A stretch of 64,000 bases of DNA, taken from positions 1 to 64,000 of the forward strand of contig NZ_JAIVFW010000036.1 in NCBI RefSeq assembly GCF_020829595.1, in the 5' to 3' direction. The translations under genes and the position numbers were made by a program. The notes under the pieces were generated by a model that had not been told where the DNA came from, did not search any database, and was given only the letters and a program-made list of their open reading frames with translations. Below, one piece after another: positions 55,510 to 64,000 of the stretch (its first letter is position 1; the number at the start of each line of letters is the position of its first letter). The DNA is from Nostoc sp. CHAB 5844. Lineage in GTDB: Bacteria > Cyanobacteriota > Cyanobacteriia > Cyanobacteriales > Nostocaceae.

Positions 55510-56925
55510 ATGAATGATTCTCTGCGTAAGGAGCTATCCGTCTATCAGCAGGCCTTGGGAGTGGAAGCACCACCTCAACCTTTGCCAAGCAATCCTGCTA
55601 GTCTGTTATCGCTGCTGAGGTCGCAAATCGATTTATTGATTGAGCAGCAAATTACCGCAACTTTTTGGGTTAAATTACCACCAGGAAAAATTTGGCAGGC
55701 AGAATTGAGGCGTTATCAATCTGCGATGAGTACAGTTGGCGTGATTAATATTTGTCGAATAGAGAAAATAACAAGTGACTCAGAACAGAACATTACAGAT
55801 TACACGACTCCAACGCAGCAAAATAGGGTAGAATTACTATCAAATTATCAACTACGGCGAGAATACTTTTTTATAGTATCCTCGCCGCAATTTTGTAGTT
55901 TAATTGTGGCGCGTCGACCACGGAAAAGAAATCAAAACCGTCATACTAATAAAACCAAGACGGGTAAAATTCCATCATTGCTAGCTGTAATGACAATGGA
56001 AGGGAGAATAATTCAGCAAGTTTTAGATGGTCTTAAACAGGTGGCTGCACCTGAATCATCTGATGTTTTTCCGACTGAGTTGATTTACCCAAGTACAACT
56101 GAACCAGCGCTCATCAGTCAACTATTGGCAAAACAACTCCAGCGCCAAAATGTCATTCAACGGCAAATTGCCAATAAACGCATTGCCAAATTACAAGTGC
56201 AAAATCAAAAGCTGCAAAATCAAGAGCAACTCAAAGATGATTACTTAAGCAGTGTGTGTCAGGAACTGCGTACACCTTTAACACACATGAAAACTGCACT
56301 GTCGCTGTTGAATTCCCCCACTCTGAAACCGCCGCAGCGACAACGTTATTTACAAATGCTGAATACGCAGTGCGATCGCCAGAGTATACTCATCACTGGT
56401 CTATTAGATCTTGTCAACCTAGAACATAATTTAGAAGCCACTAGCCTAGAATTAGTGCGCCTATCGGATATCGTACCCGGAGTAGTCAGCACCTACCAGC
56501 CTGTGGCTCAAGAAAAAGGCATCATGCTGGCCTATACCGTACCCACAGAACTACCAGCTGTTTGGTGTGTAACTGGTGGAATAAAGCAAATAGTGATTAA
56601 TTTGCTACATAACAGTCTTAAGTTTACTTCCAGAGGTGGGCAAGTGTGGGTAAGAGCGCGTCTTCAGGGAGATTATGTGCAATTAGAATTCCGTGATACA
56701 GGTATTGGCATAGCAGAAAGCGAAATTGGGAAAATATTTGACAGTTTTTATCGTGTGCGTTCTGGAACGACAGAAGACTTGAGTGGTGCTGGATTAGGTT
56801 TAACTATTGTTAAGCGCTTATTGTGGCGCTGCGGAGGTTCTATTGCTGTGAGAAGTAAACTAGATGAAGGGTCTACTTTTACAGTCCAGTTAGTTACAAA
56901 TCGCAACAAAATCCCGTTTAAATAA
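55510..56925 (+). CDS. DICT-type sensor kinase lacking the phospho-accepting histidine
   Basis: 471 residues. The N-terminal sensor region (about 1-190) opens with LRKELSVYQQALGVEAPP and SLLSLLRSQIDLLIEQQI, a DICT-like domain as in other cyanobacterial kinases. A coiled coil (about 205-240) precedes a HisKA domain whose H box reads SSVCQELRTPLTHMKTALSL: the expected SHELRTP has Gln251 (CAG at 56260-56262) instead of His. The HATPase domain is intact: NLLHNSLKFT, DTGIGIAESEI and GAGLGLTIVKRL. Without His it cannot autophosphorylate in the normal way, but it could bind ATP, act as a phosphatase, or regulate by heterodimer formation. No regulator gene lies next to it. Confidence 0.9.
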   Translation: MNDSLRKELSVYQQALGVEAPPQPLPSNPASLLSLLRSQIDLLIEQQITATFWVKLPPGKIWQAELRRYQSAMSTVGVINICRIEKITSDSEQNITDYTTPTQQNRVELLSNYQLRREYFFIVSSPQFCSLIVARRPRKRNQNRHTNKTKTGKIPSLLAVMTMEGRIIQQVLDGLKQVAAPESSDVFPTELIYPSTTEPALISQLLAKQLQRQNVIQRQIANKRIAKLQVQNQKLQNQEQLKDDYLSSVCQELRTPLTHMKTALSLLNSPTLKPPQRQRYLQMLNTQCDRQSILITGLLDLVNLEHNLEATSLELVRLSDIVPGVVSTYQPVAQEKGIMLAYTVPTELPAVWCVTGGIKQIVINLLHNSLKFTSRGGQVWVRARLQGDYVQLEFRDTGIGIAESEIGKIFDSFYRVRSGTTEDLSGAGLGLTIVKRLLWRCGGSIAVRSKLDEGSTFTVQLVTNRNKIPFK

Positions 56926-57001
56926 GTCTCATGACTGAAGCAAAGTCAACTTCTAAAGTACTTTAGAAGTTTATTCTGAATTCTGACTCCTGACTTCTTT
57001 T

Positions 57002-57988
57002 TTACTGTGGATACTCATGCGAAACGAATGGGATTTGTACAATTTCACCCTCAACTTCTCCCACTTGCACCTTTAAGCCAACACCACCAGCTTTGGTGCG
57101 GATGTAACCGAGTCCAAAGTAACCGTCGCTAGTTTCGGTATAACTGGTAAGTTTGCCGATTTTTTCATCTCCAAGGGCGATCGCACTACCAACTTCTACA
57201 GGTGCGCTGAGACGAACACCCCAAAGATGTTGTTTAACACCTTTATAGGTATTTAACCGCGCAATAGTTTCTTGCCCAATGTAACAACCTTTATTTAAAG
57301 AAATAGTCTGCCATAAACCAACTTCCAAAGGATTGTAATCATCCGTTAGTTCTGCATCTGAGGTTGGTCTGCCTTGGAGGATGCGTAACGTTTCCCAGGC
57401 GCGATCGCTTAATTCTACTGCGCCTAATCCTAAAATTTGCTGCCATACTTTCTGTTTTTCGGCAGCTGGCAGAATTAGTGTATATCCAGATAAAGCCAAC
57501 CCACTACCCACTGCTACAATCACACCACCATCAACTAACAAATGATTGCCATAAGGCTGACCAATAATTGCTCCAGCACCCAATTTTTCGACAATGGCCT
57601 CACTATCTGGCCCGATGAGGCTGAAGGTTGCTGTTTCTTGTGTCACGTCGGTTAACTGCACCTTGTCAGCAAAAAAGATGTAGCGATCTAGCCATTGCAT
57701 TAAAAACTCTCGACGATTAGGCGAAACTAACAGCAGTACCGCATCATCCAGAATGTATGCACTTACCAAGTCAATTGTCCGGGCCGTGGATGTCACCATC
57801 ACCGTATCACAGCCTTGCCCTGGCTTGCAGCTTTGGAAATCGTTGGTACTTTGGTTGTGTAAAAAACGGATGCGGTCGTCATCCCCAACTCGGATGCGTC
57901 CCCAAAAAGAGCGATCGCACACAGCCACCCCTTCTTTTGCGGCTTGGATAGCTACTGCGTCTTTACCGTAAATTGTCGATGTTGGCAT
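57002..57988 (-). CDS. ygfZ: YgfZ-type folate-binding protein (GcvT-like)
   Basis: 328 residues, aminomethyltransferase fold. KGCYIGQETIARLNTYKGVK is the YgfZ hallmark (the K-G-C-Y-x-G-Q-E motif). FLHNQSTNDFQSCKPGQGC and GYFGLGYIRTKAG also fit. YgfZ/IBA57 proteins use folate in assembly or repair of iron-sulfur clusters. It is monocistronic and converges on the kinase gene. Confidence 0.92.
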   Translation of the reverse strand: MPTSTIYGKDAVAIQAAKEGVAVCDRSFWGRIRVGDDDRIRFLHNQSTNDFQSCKPGQGCDTVMVTSTARTIDLVSAYILDDAVLLLVSPNRREFLMQWLDRYIFFADKVQLTDVTQETATFSLIGPDSEAIVEKLGAGAIIGQPYGNHLLVDGGVIVAVGSGLALSGYTLILPAAEKQKVWQQILGLGAVELSDRAWETLRILQGRPTSDAELTDDYNPLEVGLWQTISLNKGCYIGQETIARLNTYKGVKQHLWGVRLSAPVEVGSAIALGDEKIGKLTSYTETSDGYFGLGYIRTKAGGVGLKVQVGEVEGEIVQIPFVSHEYPQ

Positions 57989-58049
57989 AGTAGTGAAGAG
58001 TTGCCCTGTTTCAAAGTTTACGCACTGGAAATCTTAGCAAATCCAGGTT

Positions 58050-58166
58050 TATAGGACTTACACACAAAGGTTGTCTGTTCAGACTGGGTGCAAGGGGGTA
58101 AGGGTTTAGAACATATACACCCTTGTCCAAAACCTTGATTTTTCGTTTTTGAGTAAGAAGTCCTAT
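58050..58166. mobile_element. MITE-like element with TATAGGACTT ends
   Basis: TATAGGACTTACACAC and, reversed, GATAGGACTTCTTACTC bound 117 bases that include TACACCCTTG/CAAGGGGGTAAGG filler. It lies in the 756-base gap 57989-58744; the rest of that gap is AT-rich and shows no gene. Confidence 0.6.
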
Positions 58167-58744
58167 CAAGGCTAGATTGTCCTATTCATTATCCAAAACG
58201 AGAAGTTTCTTGAGGACGATATCTCAGTTTTATTTACAATCTGTTACAAAACCTAGCTCTCTATGACGACTAGCACGTTAACTAAATTTTTGACCCCTAG
58301 TAATGATTAACTAATCAAAAAATTTATTGAAAAAAACAGCTTAAAGTTAAAAATTAATTTACAACAACTTTTCTCACCAGTATTTAATTGACAATATATT
58401 TAGGATTTACGTCTATATTGCTGCAAAAATAGGCATTTTATTGCTCTTTATGAATCGAACATTATATAAGAATCATAGTTATGTGTTATTTAGTTTACTA
58501 ATTTAATAGCCAATTTTGCGGTGCTTCAAAGAGCAAGAATTTCTACATAAAAAATTTTCCGTCTTTTTCTTTACCAAATTATGCTGAAATTCACAGAATC
58601 TTCAGAAAGAAAAATTTAGAAAACTATCATGTAGGAGCTAAAGTTTTGTTAAGATGCAATTGCTAGGGATTTTTCAACGGGAATCATTAGTCAGCATGTT
58701 GAGAAATAAGTAGTACTAGCCCCATAGAGTTCAAAGGTGATGCA

Positions 58745-58882
58745 ATGACCACCTATATTTTCTTTGATGATGCCCTTCGGATGCTTACTAACGCCTATTT
58801 GCTATCAGCAGTAATGCTAATCGCAGCTTCTGGTATAGGATTGGCAGTGATCGAAACAATTGAAAAAACAGGAGAACGCTAA
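58745..58882 (+). CDS. 45-residue single-span membrane protein
   Basis: MTTYIFFDDALRMLTNAYLL, then a hydrophobic helix (LLSAVMLIAASGIGLAVIETI) and a charged end EKTGER. AAGGTG at about 58733 is well placed for the ATG. It is too short for usual gene callers. It lies 179 bases before the TerB-like gene on the same strand. No family is recognised. Confidence 0.5.
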   Translation: MTTYIFFDDALRMLTNAYLLSAVMLIAASGIGLAVIETIEKTGER

Positions 58883-59061
58883 TTTAGAGCTTGATGGTGT
58901 ACTACTTGCCGAAAACCGCCGAGTGCAAGTTGGTGTTCGCCGTAAAGAAATCCTGGGAACACTAAATTTTGAAAGTCTCACAGCGTTGCAGAACTACCAG
59001 CCAGTTCAGCAACATACAGGTAGCTGTACGCTACTGAGACCAAAATCCAGGAGCAAAAATC

Positions 59062-59508
59062 ATGAATTTATTAGACACAGTCCTGGGCAAAGAAAACCAA
59101 GCCCCAGAGGTGTTGACATCAACCGAAGCTTTTGCTGCTATTGCTTTGGTAGCGATTACTTCAGATGCTGTACTTTCGGAACAGCAAGTGCGTAGTATTT
59201 CTGCTGTACTATTGCGGCTCAAACTTTTTAACAGTTATTCCGAAGATCTCATAAACCAGCTGTTAGAAAAAAACCTCAGTATTCTGCGGCGCGATGGTTT
59301 TAATACCTTGTTTAACACAGCTAAACAATCTTTATCACCAGAACTACGAGAAGCAGCTTTTGCTGTAGCCGCTGATTTGGTAATGACTGAAAGTATAGTC
59401 ACTGAAGAAGAAAAAAATTTTTTAAATGACTTGTACCAAGCTTTAGATATTCCTTGTGATATTGCCCTCAAAATCTTGCAAGTGTTAATGATCAAAAATC
59501 AGAGATAA
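59062..59508 (+). CDS. TerB-like (tellurite resistance/DjlA N-terminal fold) protein
   Basis: 148 residues, all-helical. EAFAAIALVAITSDAVLSEQ and AAFAVAADLVMTESIVTEEE give the paired acidic helix-loop-helix pattern of TerB/TerB_N domains, which bind metal at acidic residues. The family is widespread in cyanobacteria; direct evidence for tellurite resistance here is lacking. It may be expressed with the small membrane protein upstream. Confidence 0.85.
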   Translation: MNLLDTVLGKENQAPEVLTSTEAFAAIALVAITSDAVLSEQQVRSISAVLLRLKLFNSYSEDLINQLLEKNLSILRRDGFNTLFNTAKQSLSPELREAAFAVAADLVMTESIVTEEEKNFLNDLYQALDIPCDIALKILQVLMIKNQR

Positions 59509-59717
59509 TGAGCTTAAAGTAATCCTACTCATCCAACCAAATATCTTGTGATTTTCACTAACTTGATTTCCTAAAGATGGATTTGGCTGCTTAAATCTCA
59601 ATAACCATACTTTGATAGTTATGGTAATGAGCATAATTCACCACTACGGTTGTTTTATGATTCAAAATTTAAAATGGTTCGCGCTTGGTATAGTTATGTA
59701 ACTGACGTAAATACTCC

Positions 59718-59772
59718 AGTATACCTATCGGCAATTGTGGCTTATTGTGCCAAATTTAGGTATACTTTTTTT
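59718..59772 (+). terminator. Hairpin with T tract
   Basis: AGTATACCTA pairs with TAGGTATACT, with an inner GGCA/TGCC pairing, then TTTTTT. It faces the plus strand and ends 26 bases before the ARD-like start, 210 bases after the TerB-like gene. It is either that gene's terminator or a leader attenuator. Confidence 0.6.
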
Positions 59773-59798
59773 AACAGTTAATTATTAATTTTTCTGTC

Positions 59799-60350
59799 AT
59801 GGCGATCCTACTACTAGAAGATGGTACAGTTGAGAGCGATTTAACCCAGATAGTACGTGAACTTGCTCCTATTGGTGTGCATCTCAAACACTATGACCCA
59901 GGAACATCGCTGCTTTTCGCCACTCTCCTAGAACAGGATGTTTTGACTGCTTTAGAGAAGAACTACATTGTAGAATTACATAACAGCGTTTTTGAATTTA
60001 TCCAACAAGAAAATGATTCTTGGTGTGACTTATTGAATGTACATCCAGGAGTGCCTAATCTCCAGATGCTGCTCGATACTTACAGTCGTTATCATACTCA
60101 TACTGCGGCTGAACCTCTGTATGTATTAGCTGGAGAAATGATTTTTGGCTTTGTCAGGCTAGATGGTAGCCAAGTACAGCTTTTAGTTCAGTCTCAAGAC
60201 TACATTTCTATCCCCACCGGAGTTGAGCATTGGTGTAGTCTGACAGCATCGTTAAGTTTTAAAGCCGTCCGCTATTTCACTTCAGCAGATGGTTGGGTTC
60301 CCAATTATACAGGTACTCAATTGAGTAATTCGCTCAACAAGCCGTACTAA
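59799..60350 (+). CDS. Acireductone dioxygenase-like cupin
   Basis: 183 residues. RYHTHTAAEPLYVLAGEMIF carries two metal His and the Glu of the ARD cupin motif, and YISIPTGVEHWCSLTASLSF the last His. KAVRYFTSADGWVPNYTGT matches the ARD C-terminal strand. ARD (MtnD) acts in methionine salvage, oxidising acireductone with Fe or Ni. The alternative is a related cupin with another substrate. No other salvage genes are in the window. Confidence 0.82.
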   Translation: MAILLLEDGTVESDLTQIVRELAPIGVHLKHYDPGTSLLFATLLEQDVLTALEKNYIVELHNSVFEFIQQENDSWCDLLNVHPGVPNLQMLLDTYSRYHTHTAAEPLYVLAGEMIFGFVRLDGSQVQLLVQSQDYISIPTGVEHWCSLTASLSFKAVRYFTSADGWVPNYTGTQLSNSLNKPY

Positions 60351-60428
60351 CCATATCGGCAATGCGTCATTAAACGGCATAATGTCATTCATAGTTAAAA
60401 ATATGCGATCGCAATTTTTTACAGACCT

Positions 60429-60587
60429 ATGGCCGTTAAAGTTGGAGATATTGCTCCTGATTTCACATTACCTGCTCAAAATGATTCCACCGTCAGCTTG
60501 AAAGACTTCCGTAGTCAAAAAGCTGTGGTGCTGTACTTTTATCCTAAAGATGATACACCCGGCTGCACCGCTGAATCAAAGATTTAG
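60429..60587 (+). pseudogene. Truncated PrxQ/Bcp peroxiredoxin
   Basis: 52 residues: [40 protein letters not shown], then PGCTAESKI and a stop. PGCTAES carries the peroxidatic Cys, but intact PrxQ continues for another 100 residues (the next residues are normally CAFRD). The sequence after the stop shows no continuation in any frame. Truncation leaves no stable thioredoxin fold. Confidence 0.75.
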
Positions 60588-60628
60588 GGTTTGGAACCCT
60601 TTCCAAAATTGGTTGACTGAGGTTTAAA

Positions 60629-60647
60629 GGGTGGGCAAGTCCCACCC
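60629..60647 (-). terminator. Hairpin downstream of hpf/lrtA
   Basis: GGGTGGG and CCCACCC pair around a 5-base loop, 9 bases past the hpf stop. On the minus strand TTTAAACC follows the stem. Confidence 0.55.
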
Positions 60648-60656
60648 TGTTACTAT

Positions 60657-61307
60657 TTATTTAGTTGAGTGTGATTTCTCCTGGATGATGATGTTGTTGT
60701 GGGCTACCTTACCGTTTTTGCCGTTGGTATGACCGTTATTATTCCGAGGTTGAATTACGCCGTAACCGCCGTGGTTGCGTTCGTAAATCACGTTAATTTC
60801 TCCAGTTTCGGCATTGCGGAACATATAAAAGTCGTGTCCTACCAGTTGTAATTGTTCCAATGCTTCTGCCAGAGTCATCGGTGGCATGGAAAAATATTTT
60901 GTCCGCACGACTTCGCTGGGTAATTCGGGAGTGCGATCGCCAATTAAATCTGGTACAACTTGTTCTGTTACAACGACTTCGTTAGTAGGTTGGGCATGAG
61001 TTTTCTTATCTTGTCGCCGTTCTTTATATTTGCGTAATTGACGAGCAATTTTATCTGCAACTAAATCAATGCTGGCGTATAAGTTTTCGCTGCTTTCCTC
61101 GGCACGGATGACACTACCGTTTGCAAAGATAGTGACTTCAGCTGCTTGTTTTGGATTAATTCGGGGATTGCGAGCTACGCTTAGGTGGACATCCACTTCA
61201 TTTGTAATGTTCTGAAAGTGACTAACCGCTTTTTCTATCTTTTGATGCACGTAATCCCTAATTGCTTCGGTGATTTCAATATTTTTGCCGTGGATGACAA
61301 GCTTCAT
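60657..61307 (-). CDS. hpf: Long-form ribosome hibernation promoting factor (LrtA/HPF)
   Basis: 216 residues. The N-terminal domain (1-100, [20 protein letters not shown]) has the HPF/YfiA fold that occupies the 30S decoding site. The C-terminal domain (about 140-195) has [20 protein letters not shown] and [20 protein letters not shown], which dimerises ribosomes into 100S particles. In cyanobacteria this is LrtA, first described as a light-repressed transcript. The tail is Asn/His/Lys rich. The 600-base upstream gap is consistent with the long leader reported for lrtA. Confidence 0.95.
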   Translation of the reverse strand: MKLVIHGKNIEITEAIRDYVHQKIEKAVSHFQNITNEVDVHLSVARNPRINPKQAAEVTIFANGSVIRAEESSENLYASIDLVADKIARQLRKYKERRQDKKTHAQPTNEVVVTEQVVPDLIGDRTPELPSEVVRTKYFSMPPMTLAEALEQLQLVGHDFYMFRNAETGEINVIYERNHGGYGVIQPRNNNGHTNGKNGKVAHNNIIIQEKSHSTK

Positions 61308-61914
61308 GTAAACTCTCCCGCTCTATATTTGATGTGTGATGTGAGTTTGTTTTGTGTGAAAAGGAGTTGCGGTAAGGTCTATGACTGTCGCCAAAACAAG
61401 TTTTGTTGTAATTTGATGTACTGCTGAGCTTGCTCTAAATTTACTGCTTTCAATTTTCACGCGTTCCCTTGATTGATATCCTCTTTTGGATGTCTGCGCT
61501 TTTTTCCGATTGTGACAAACAATTGGGTTAAGTCGCAGAATTATTAAGTGTCTCACTTTGAGCAACTGCTATCTTAACTATCTTGTACATTCAAGCAACT
61601 TGTATGTGTTCTCATAGATTTGCTTGGTGTTAGTTGATCACACAACTCTTTGTACAAATTTATTTTAGTTAAAGATGCAGACAATATTATTAGAGTCATC
61701 AGCCAGTTCATTCTTTCTTGTTGTTTTGGCTTGATGCTTATTGCAGAGAATTCCTCCTAAGACCATTGCGGTAATATATTCAAACTAGCACTTTGTATTT
61801 TCTATAGCAGGTTCCCTTGATGTTCCTTTAAAATCCTTTGCATAGCTTGACAATTGTTATGTGCAAATATCTAAGTTGCAATATATTTCATTATTTTCTC
61901 AGTTGATTTTTAGC
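61308..61914. other. Divergent intergenic region (lrtA leader and lipB promoter)
   Basis: 607 bases. The part proximal to hpf could be the long lrtA 5' UTR. No gene or repeat family could be supported. Confidence 0.45.
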
Positions 61915-62586
61915 ATGATCCGTAGTAATACACCACCACGCAATCGCTGTTTGTTGTATAACCAAAAATTGATGCCTTACATAGATGCACACCTATGGCA
62001 GCGATCGCTTCTGGCAGAACGTATTCAAGATCCTAGCCTTGATGATGTGTTAATCTTGCTAGAGCATCCCCCTGTGTACACATTGGGACAAGGAGCTACA
62101 CTAGAATTTCTCAAGTTTGACCTTGATAAAACTCATTTTGATGTCCACAGAGTTGAACGTGGTGGCGAAGTGGCTTACCATTGTCCTGGTCAACTGGTGG
62201 GGTATCCAATTTTAAATCTGCAACGTTATCGTAAAGATTTGCATTGGTACTTGCGTCAACTCGAAGAAGTAATTATTCAGGTATTAGCGATTTATGGTTT
62301 GGTGGGCGATCGCATTCCTGGTTTTACTGGTGTATGGTTAGAAAATCGCAAAGTTGCAGCGATCGGCATTAAAGTCAGCCGTTGGATCAGTATGCACGGT
62401 TTTGCTTTAAATGTCTGTCCTGATATGACAGGCTTTCAACATATTGTCCCTTGCGGTATTGCCAATAAACCAGTCGCCAGTTTAGCCGAATGGATTCCAG
62501 GTATTACCTGCGAAGAAGTACGTCTTCATGTTGTCCAATGTTTTGCAGATGTGTTTGGTGTTGATATCGTGGAAATCACCCAATAA
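61915..62586 (+). CDS. lipB: Octanoyl-[ACP]:protein octanoyltransferase
   Basis: About 223 residues from ATG 61915; a GTG at 61861 is in frame but gives an unusual N-terminal extension. It transfers octanoyl groups to lipoyl domains, the first step of lipoate synthesis. [20 protein letters not shown] and [20 protein letters not shown] (catalytic Lys) and [17 protein letters not shown] (catalytic Cys) are all present. lipA is not in the window. Confidence 0.95.
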   Translation: MIRSNTPPRNRCLLYNQKLMPYIDAHLWQRSLLAERIQDPSLDDVLILLEHPPVYTLGQGATLEFLKFDLDKTHFDVHRVERGGEVAYHCPGQLVGYPILNLQRYRKDLHWYLRQLEEVIIQVLAIYGLVGDRIPGFTGVWLENRKVAAIGIKVSRWISMHGFALNVCPDMTGFQHIVPCGIANKPVASLAEWIPGITCEEVRLHVVQCFADVFGVDIVEITQ

Positions 62587-62769
62587 TCGTAATTTAATAA
62601 TTTTTTTCTGGTTACAGTTGATTTTGTTTGAAATACTACTTAGTATCCATCAATCTAACTTAGTTATGTATTTAACCAAGCTAGAATGTGATGCTATATT
62701 AACAAAGCGACAAATTTGGTACAGTATTCAACTCAAATCTTGCGTGTGAAATCTCTCATCAATCTACAA

Positions 62770-62946
62770 ATGTATGCACCTGCATTAAATTCCCTCAGAC
62801 AGCGCGACTGGAAAGCGTTGATAGAACTGTTTGACAGGGAAGATGGCGACGACATTGAAGCCGACATCAACAGCAATTTGCACTTGATGACACCTGAACC
62901 GTGTTGGGAAGATGATCCGTTTGAGTTTTTACGTGAATATCTTTAG
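62770..62946 (+). CDS. Small acidic hypothetical protein
   Basis: 58 residues from ATG 62770: MYAPALNSLRQRDWKALIEL, then an acidic stretch with FDREDGDDIEADIN, ending PCWEDDPFEFLREYL. No family is recognised. The ordered helix and high acidity argue for a real product. The frame extends upstream to 62716. A GC-rich repeat begins 5 bases after the stop. Confidence 0.4.
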   Translation: MYAPALNSLRQRDWKALIELFDREDGDDIEADINSNLHLMTPEPCWEDDPFEFLREYL

Positions 62947-62950
62947 AGTG

Positions 62951-63088
62951 TTGAGGAGCCACTGCGTTGCGGTGAGCAGTCCGTTGGGCGGGCAATGCCC
63001 GACTTGAAGGAACTGCGTTAGCGCAGCGTTAGCGACGTTAGGAGCGTCACCCGAAGGGAGGTTCCCTCCGTTGTAGCAAGTGGCGTTG
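62951..63088. repeat. GC-rich dispersed repeat
   Basis: Carries GGAGCCACTGCGTTGCGG, CAATGCCCGACTTGAAGG, CGCAGCGTTAGCGACG and TTGTAGCAAGTGGCGTT, shared in part with 15686 and 52801. It replaces the end of the FitB-like toxin gene. Confidence 0.7.
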
Positions 63089-63164
63089 CTGAGTTAGTAA
63101 GTCGGCGAAGCAATTCATAACTTTTGATTAATTCTGACAATACATTAGTATCAAGAACAATCAT
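63018..63164 (-). pseudogene. FitB/VapC-type PIN toxin, truncated by a repeat
   Basis: ATG 63164-63162 overlaps the antitoxin stop by one base (TAATG). The frame reads MIVLDTNVLSELIKSYELLR, the start of a FitB PIN-domain RNase with the first Asp of the active site (LDTNVLSEL), then runs into repeat-encoded residues and stops at 63018. A full PIN toxin is about 130-140 residues with three more acidic sites; these are gone. Confidence 0.7.
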
Positions 63165-63409
63165 TATTCAAAAGTGGGTGCAGAACTCATAGGTTCTCTG
63201 TTAATTTCTCCTAGTTCAAAATCCTTTAAGTGAGCAAAGCGTTTTTCTATCATGTTGACAAGATTGGCAGGAGGTTTTTGATTTTCTACTAAAGCAAGAC
63301 GGAGAATTTCTTTTATTTCTTCTTCTAGAGAACGTCCATTTTTTAAAGCTCGCTCTTGCAAGAGATTTTTGATATTGTCGTCAATGTTAAAAATGGTAAT
63401 GTTTGTCAT
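63164..63409 (-). CDS. FitA-like ribbon-helix-helix antitoxin, left without its toxin
   Basis: About 81 residues from the ATG near 63409 (MTNITIFNIDDNIKNLLQER); a start at 63448 adds 13 residues. It has a CopG/FitA-type ribbon-helix-helix, NGRSLEEEIKEILRLALVE, and a tail (KRFAHLKDFELGEINREP) that would neutralise the PIN toxin. The toxin gene that follows is interrupted, so this may be an orphan antitoxin. Confidence 0.8.
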   Translation of the reverse strand: MTNITIFNIDDNIKNLLQERALKNGRSLEEEIKEILRLALVENQKPPANLVNMIEKRFAHLKDFELGEINREPMSSAPTFE

Positions 63410-63462
63410 TGTGATGAGTTGAGTTGTAATATTTTCATTTTCATACATTTCAGTATGCTTCC

Positions 63463-64000
63463 CTACTCCCTTGCACTGAGGCGACTAAGGAAAGTACGTA
63501 GGCGATCGCTTTGGGGATTTGTGATAACTTCGTAAGCTGGGCCTTGTTCGGCGACAATGCCTTTATCCATAAATATCACCCGATGAGCCACTTCCCGCGC
63601 AAATTGCATTTCATGGGTGACGACTACCATTGTCATTCCCTCGGCGGCTAATTGTTGCATGACTTGTAAAACTTCACCGACAAGTTCCGGATCTAAAGCG
63701 CTGGTAGGTTCATCAAATAGCATAATCTGGGGATTCATACATAAGCTCCGGGCGATCGCAACTCTTTGCTTTTGTCCGCCAGATAGCTGTTCGGGATAAG
63801 CTGATGCTTTATCAAACAAACCCACTTTTTCTAAATATAACCCTGCTAGTTGAGCGCTTTCTTTTGCTGTTTTCCCTAAAACTTTACGCGGTGCAAGTGT
63901 CAGGTTTTCTAAGACGCTGAGATGGGGAAACAAGTTGAATTGTTGAAAAACCATCCCTACTTGGGTTCGCAGTTGGCGCAGTTGTTGACTGTTGAAATTA
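63463..64000 (-). CDS. Polar amino acid ABC transporter ATP-binding protein (GlnQ-like), partial
   Basis: The frame continues past the window end; at least 178 residues are visible. Q-loop [20 protein letters not shown], signature [17 protein letters not shown], Walker [18 protein letters not shown], switch His [20 protein letters not shown]. This is the GlnQ/HisP class that powers uptake of polar amino acids. The Walker A half lies outside. The methionine at 63954 is internal, because the frame stays open upstream with [13 protein letters not shown]. Confidence 0.92.
   Translation of the reverse strand, partial: NFNSQQLRQLRTQVGMVFQQFNLFPHLSVLENLTLAPRKVLGKTAKESAQLAGLYLEKVGLFDKASAYPEQLSGGQKQRVAIARSLCMNPQIMLFDEPTSALDPELVGEVLQVMQQLAAEGMTMVVVTHEMQFAREVAHRVIFMDKGIVAEQGPAYEVITNPQSDRLRTFLSRLSARE

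Noticed and set aside
58860-59195. 111-codon frame overlapping the small membrane peptide and TerB-like gene
   Set aside because: It starts on a TTG inside one gene and ends inside the next in another frame, with no hydrophobic or domain pattern.

Overview
The window looks like chromosome from a filamentous, Nostoc/Anabaena-type cyanobacterium (Nostocales). The grounds are an AT-rich background, very many HIP1 octamers (GCGATCGC), and cyanobacterium-typical genes: several hybrid sensor kinases, a Flv-type flavodiiron gene, lrtA/HPF, a haemagglutinin-like exoprotein, Uma2 nucleases, DUF4912, and the GAF/PAS kinases usual in Nostoc. Short palindromes and MITE-like repeats fill many of the gaps. 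No rRNA, CRISPR array, prophage or integrated plasmid backbone was seen, and there is one tRNA. The exact species cannot be read from the window.

Layout. 0-7 kb: a cut-off gene with a perfect LexA-type operator, a GAF/PAS histidine kinase, tRNA-Lys(CUU), an Hpt remnant, a coiled-coil/TPR membrane protein, and an AlkB/methyltransferase pair. 7-17 kb: a secreted FAD enzyme, a MazEF-like toxin-antitoxin pair, a complete phosphate transporter operon (pstS-C-A-B, minus strand) behind a four-unit Pho-box-like array, a divergent second PstB, and a NYN-LOTUS RNase-like protein. 17-31 kb: hppD, an SMR efflux protein, hspA, a 1690-residue two-partner-secretion exoprotein, transposase wreckage, an ethylene-receptor-like kinase and a Uma2 nuclease. 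31-45 kb: a phosphate-binding-like domain fused through a membrane anchor to three DUF4912 repeats, an ABC-2 exporter, a FAD desaturase with a built-in Rieske domain, a GT2 glycosyltransferase, a transaldolase-like aldolase, carbonic anhydrase, a broken flavodiiron gene and an ACC-deaminase-like enzyme. 45-64 kb: a heme protein, a 1.2 kb AT-rich gap, an HTH-ClpN-Uma2 fusion, an FMN reductase, an FtsH whose zinc site is destroyed, murE, a kinase lacking its phospho-accepting His, ygfZ, TerB-like, ARD-like, lrtA/hpf, lipB, a damaged FitAB module and an ABC ATPase cut by the window end.

Two themes stand out. The first is gene decay: truncated or rearranged copies of Hpt, EamA, IS701, IS630, Flv, PrxQ, FitB, DUF1624 and Uma2 lie between intact genes, together with full-length proteins that have lost catalytic residues (FtsH, a histidine kinase, one Uma2 domain, the PstB paralogue). 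The second is repeat traffic, including a three-level nest of palindromes with a clear target-site duplication at 38.6-38.8 kb. The best candidates for something not described before are the HTH-ClpN-Uma2 fusion with its upstream TTACGTA cluster, the pseudoprotease FtsH, and the phosphate-binding/DUF4912 membrane protein.
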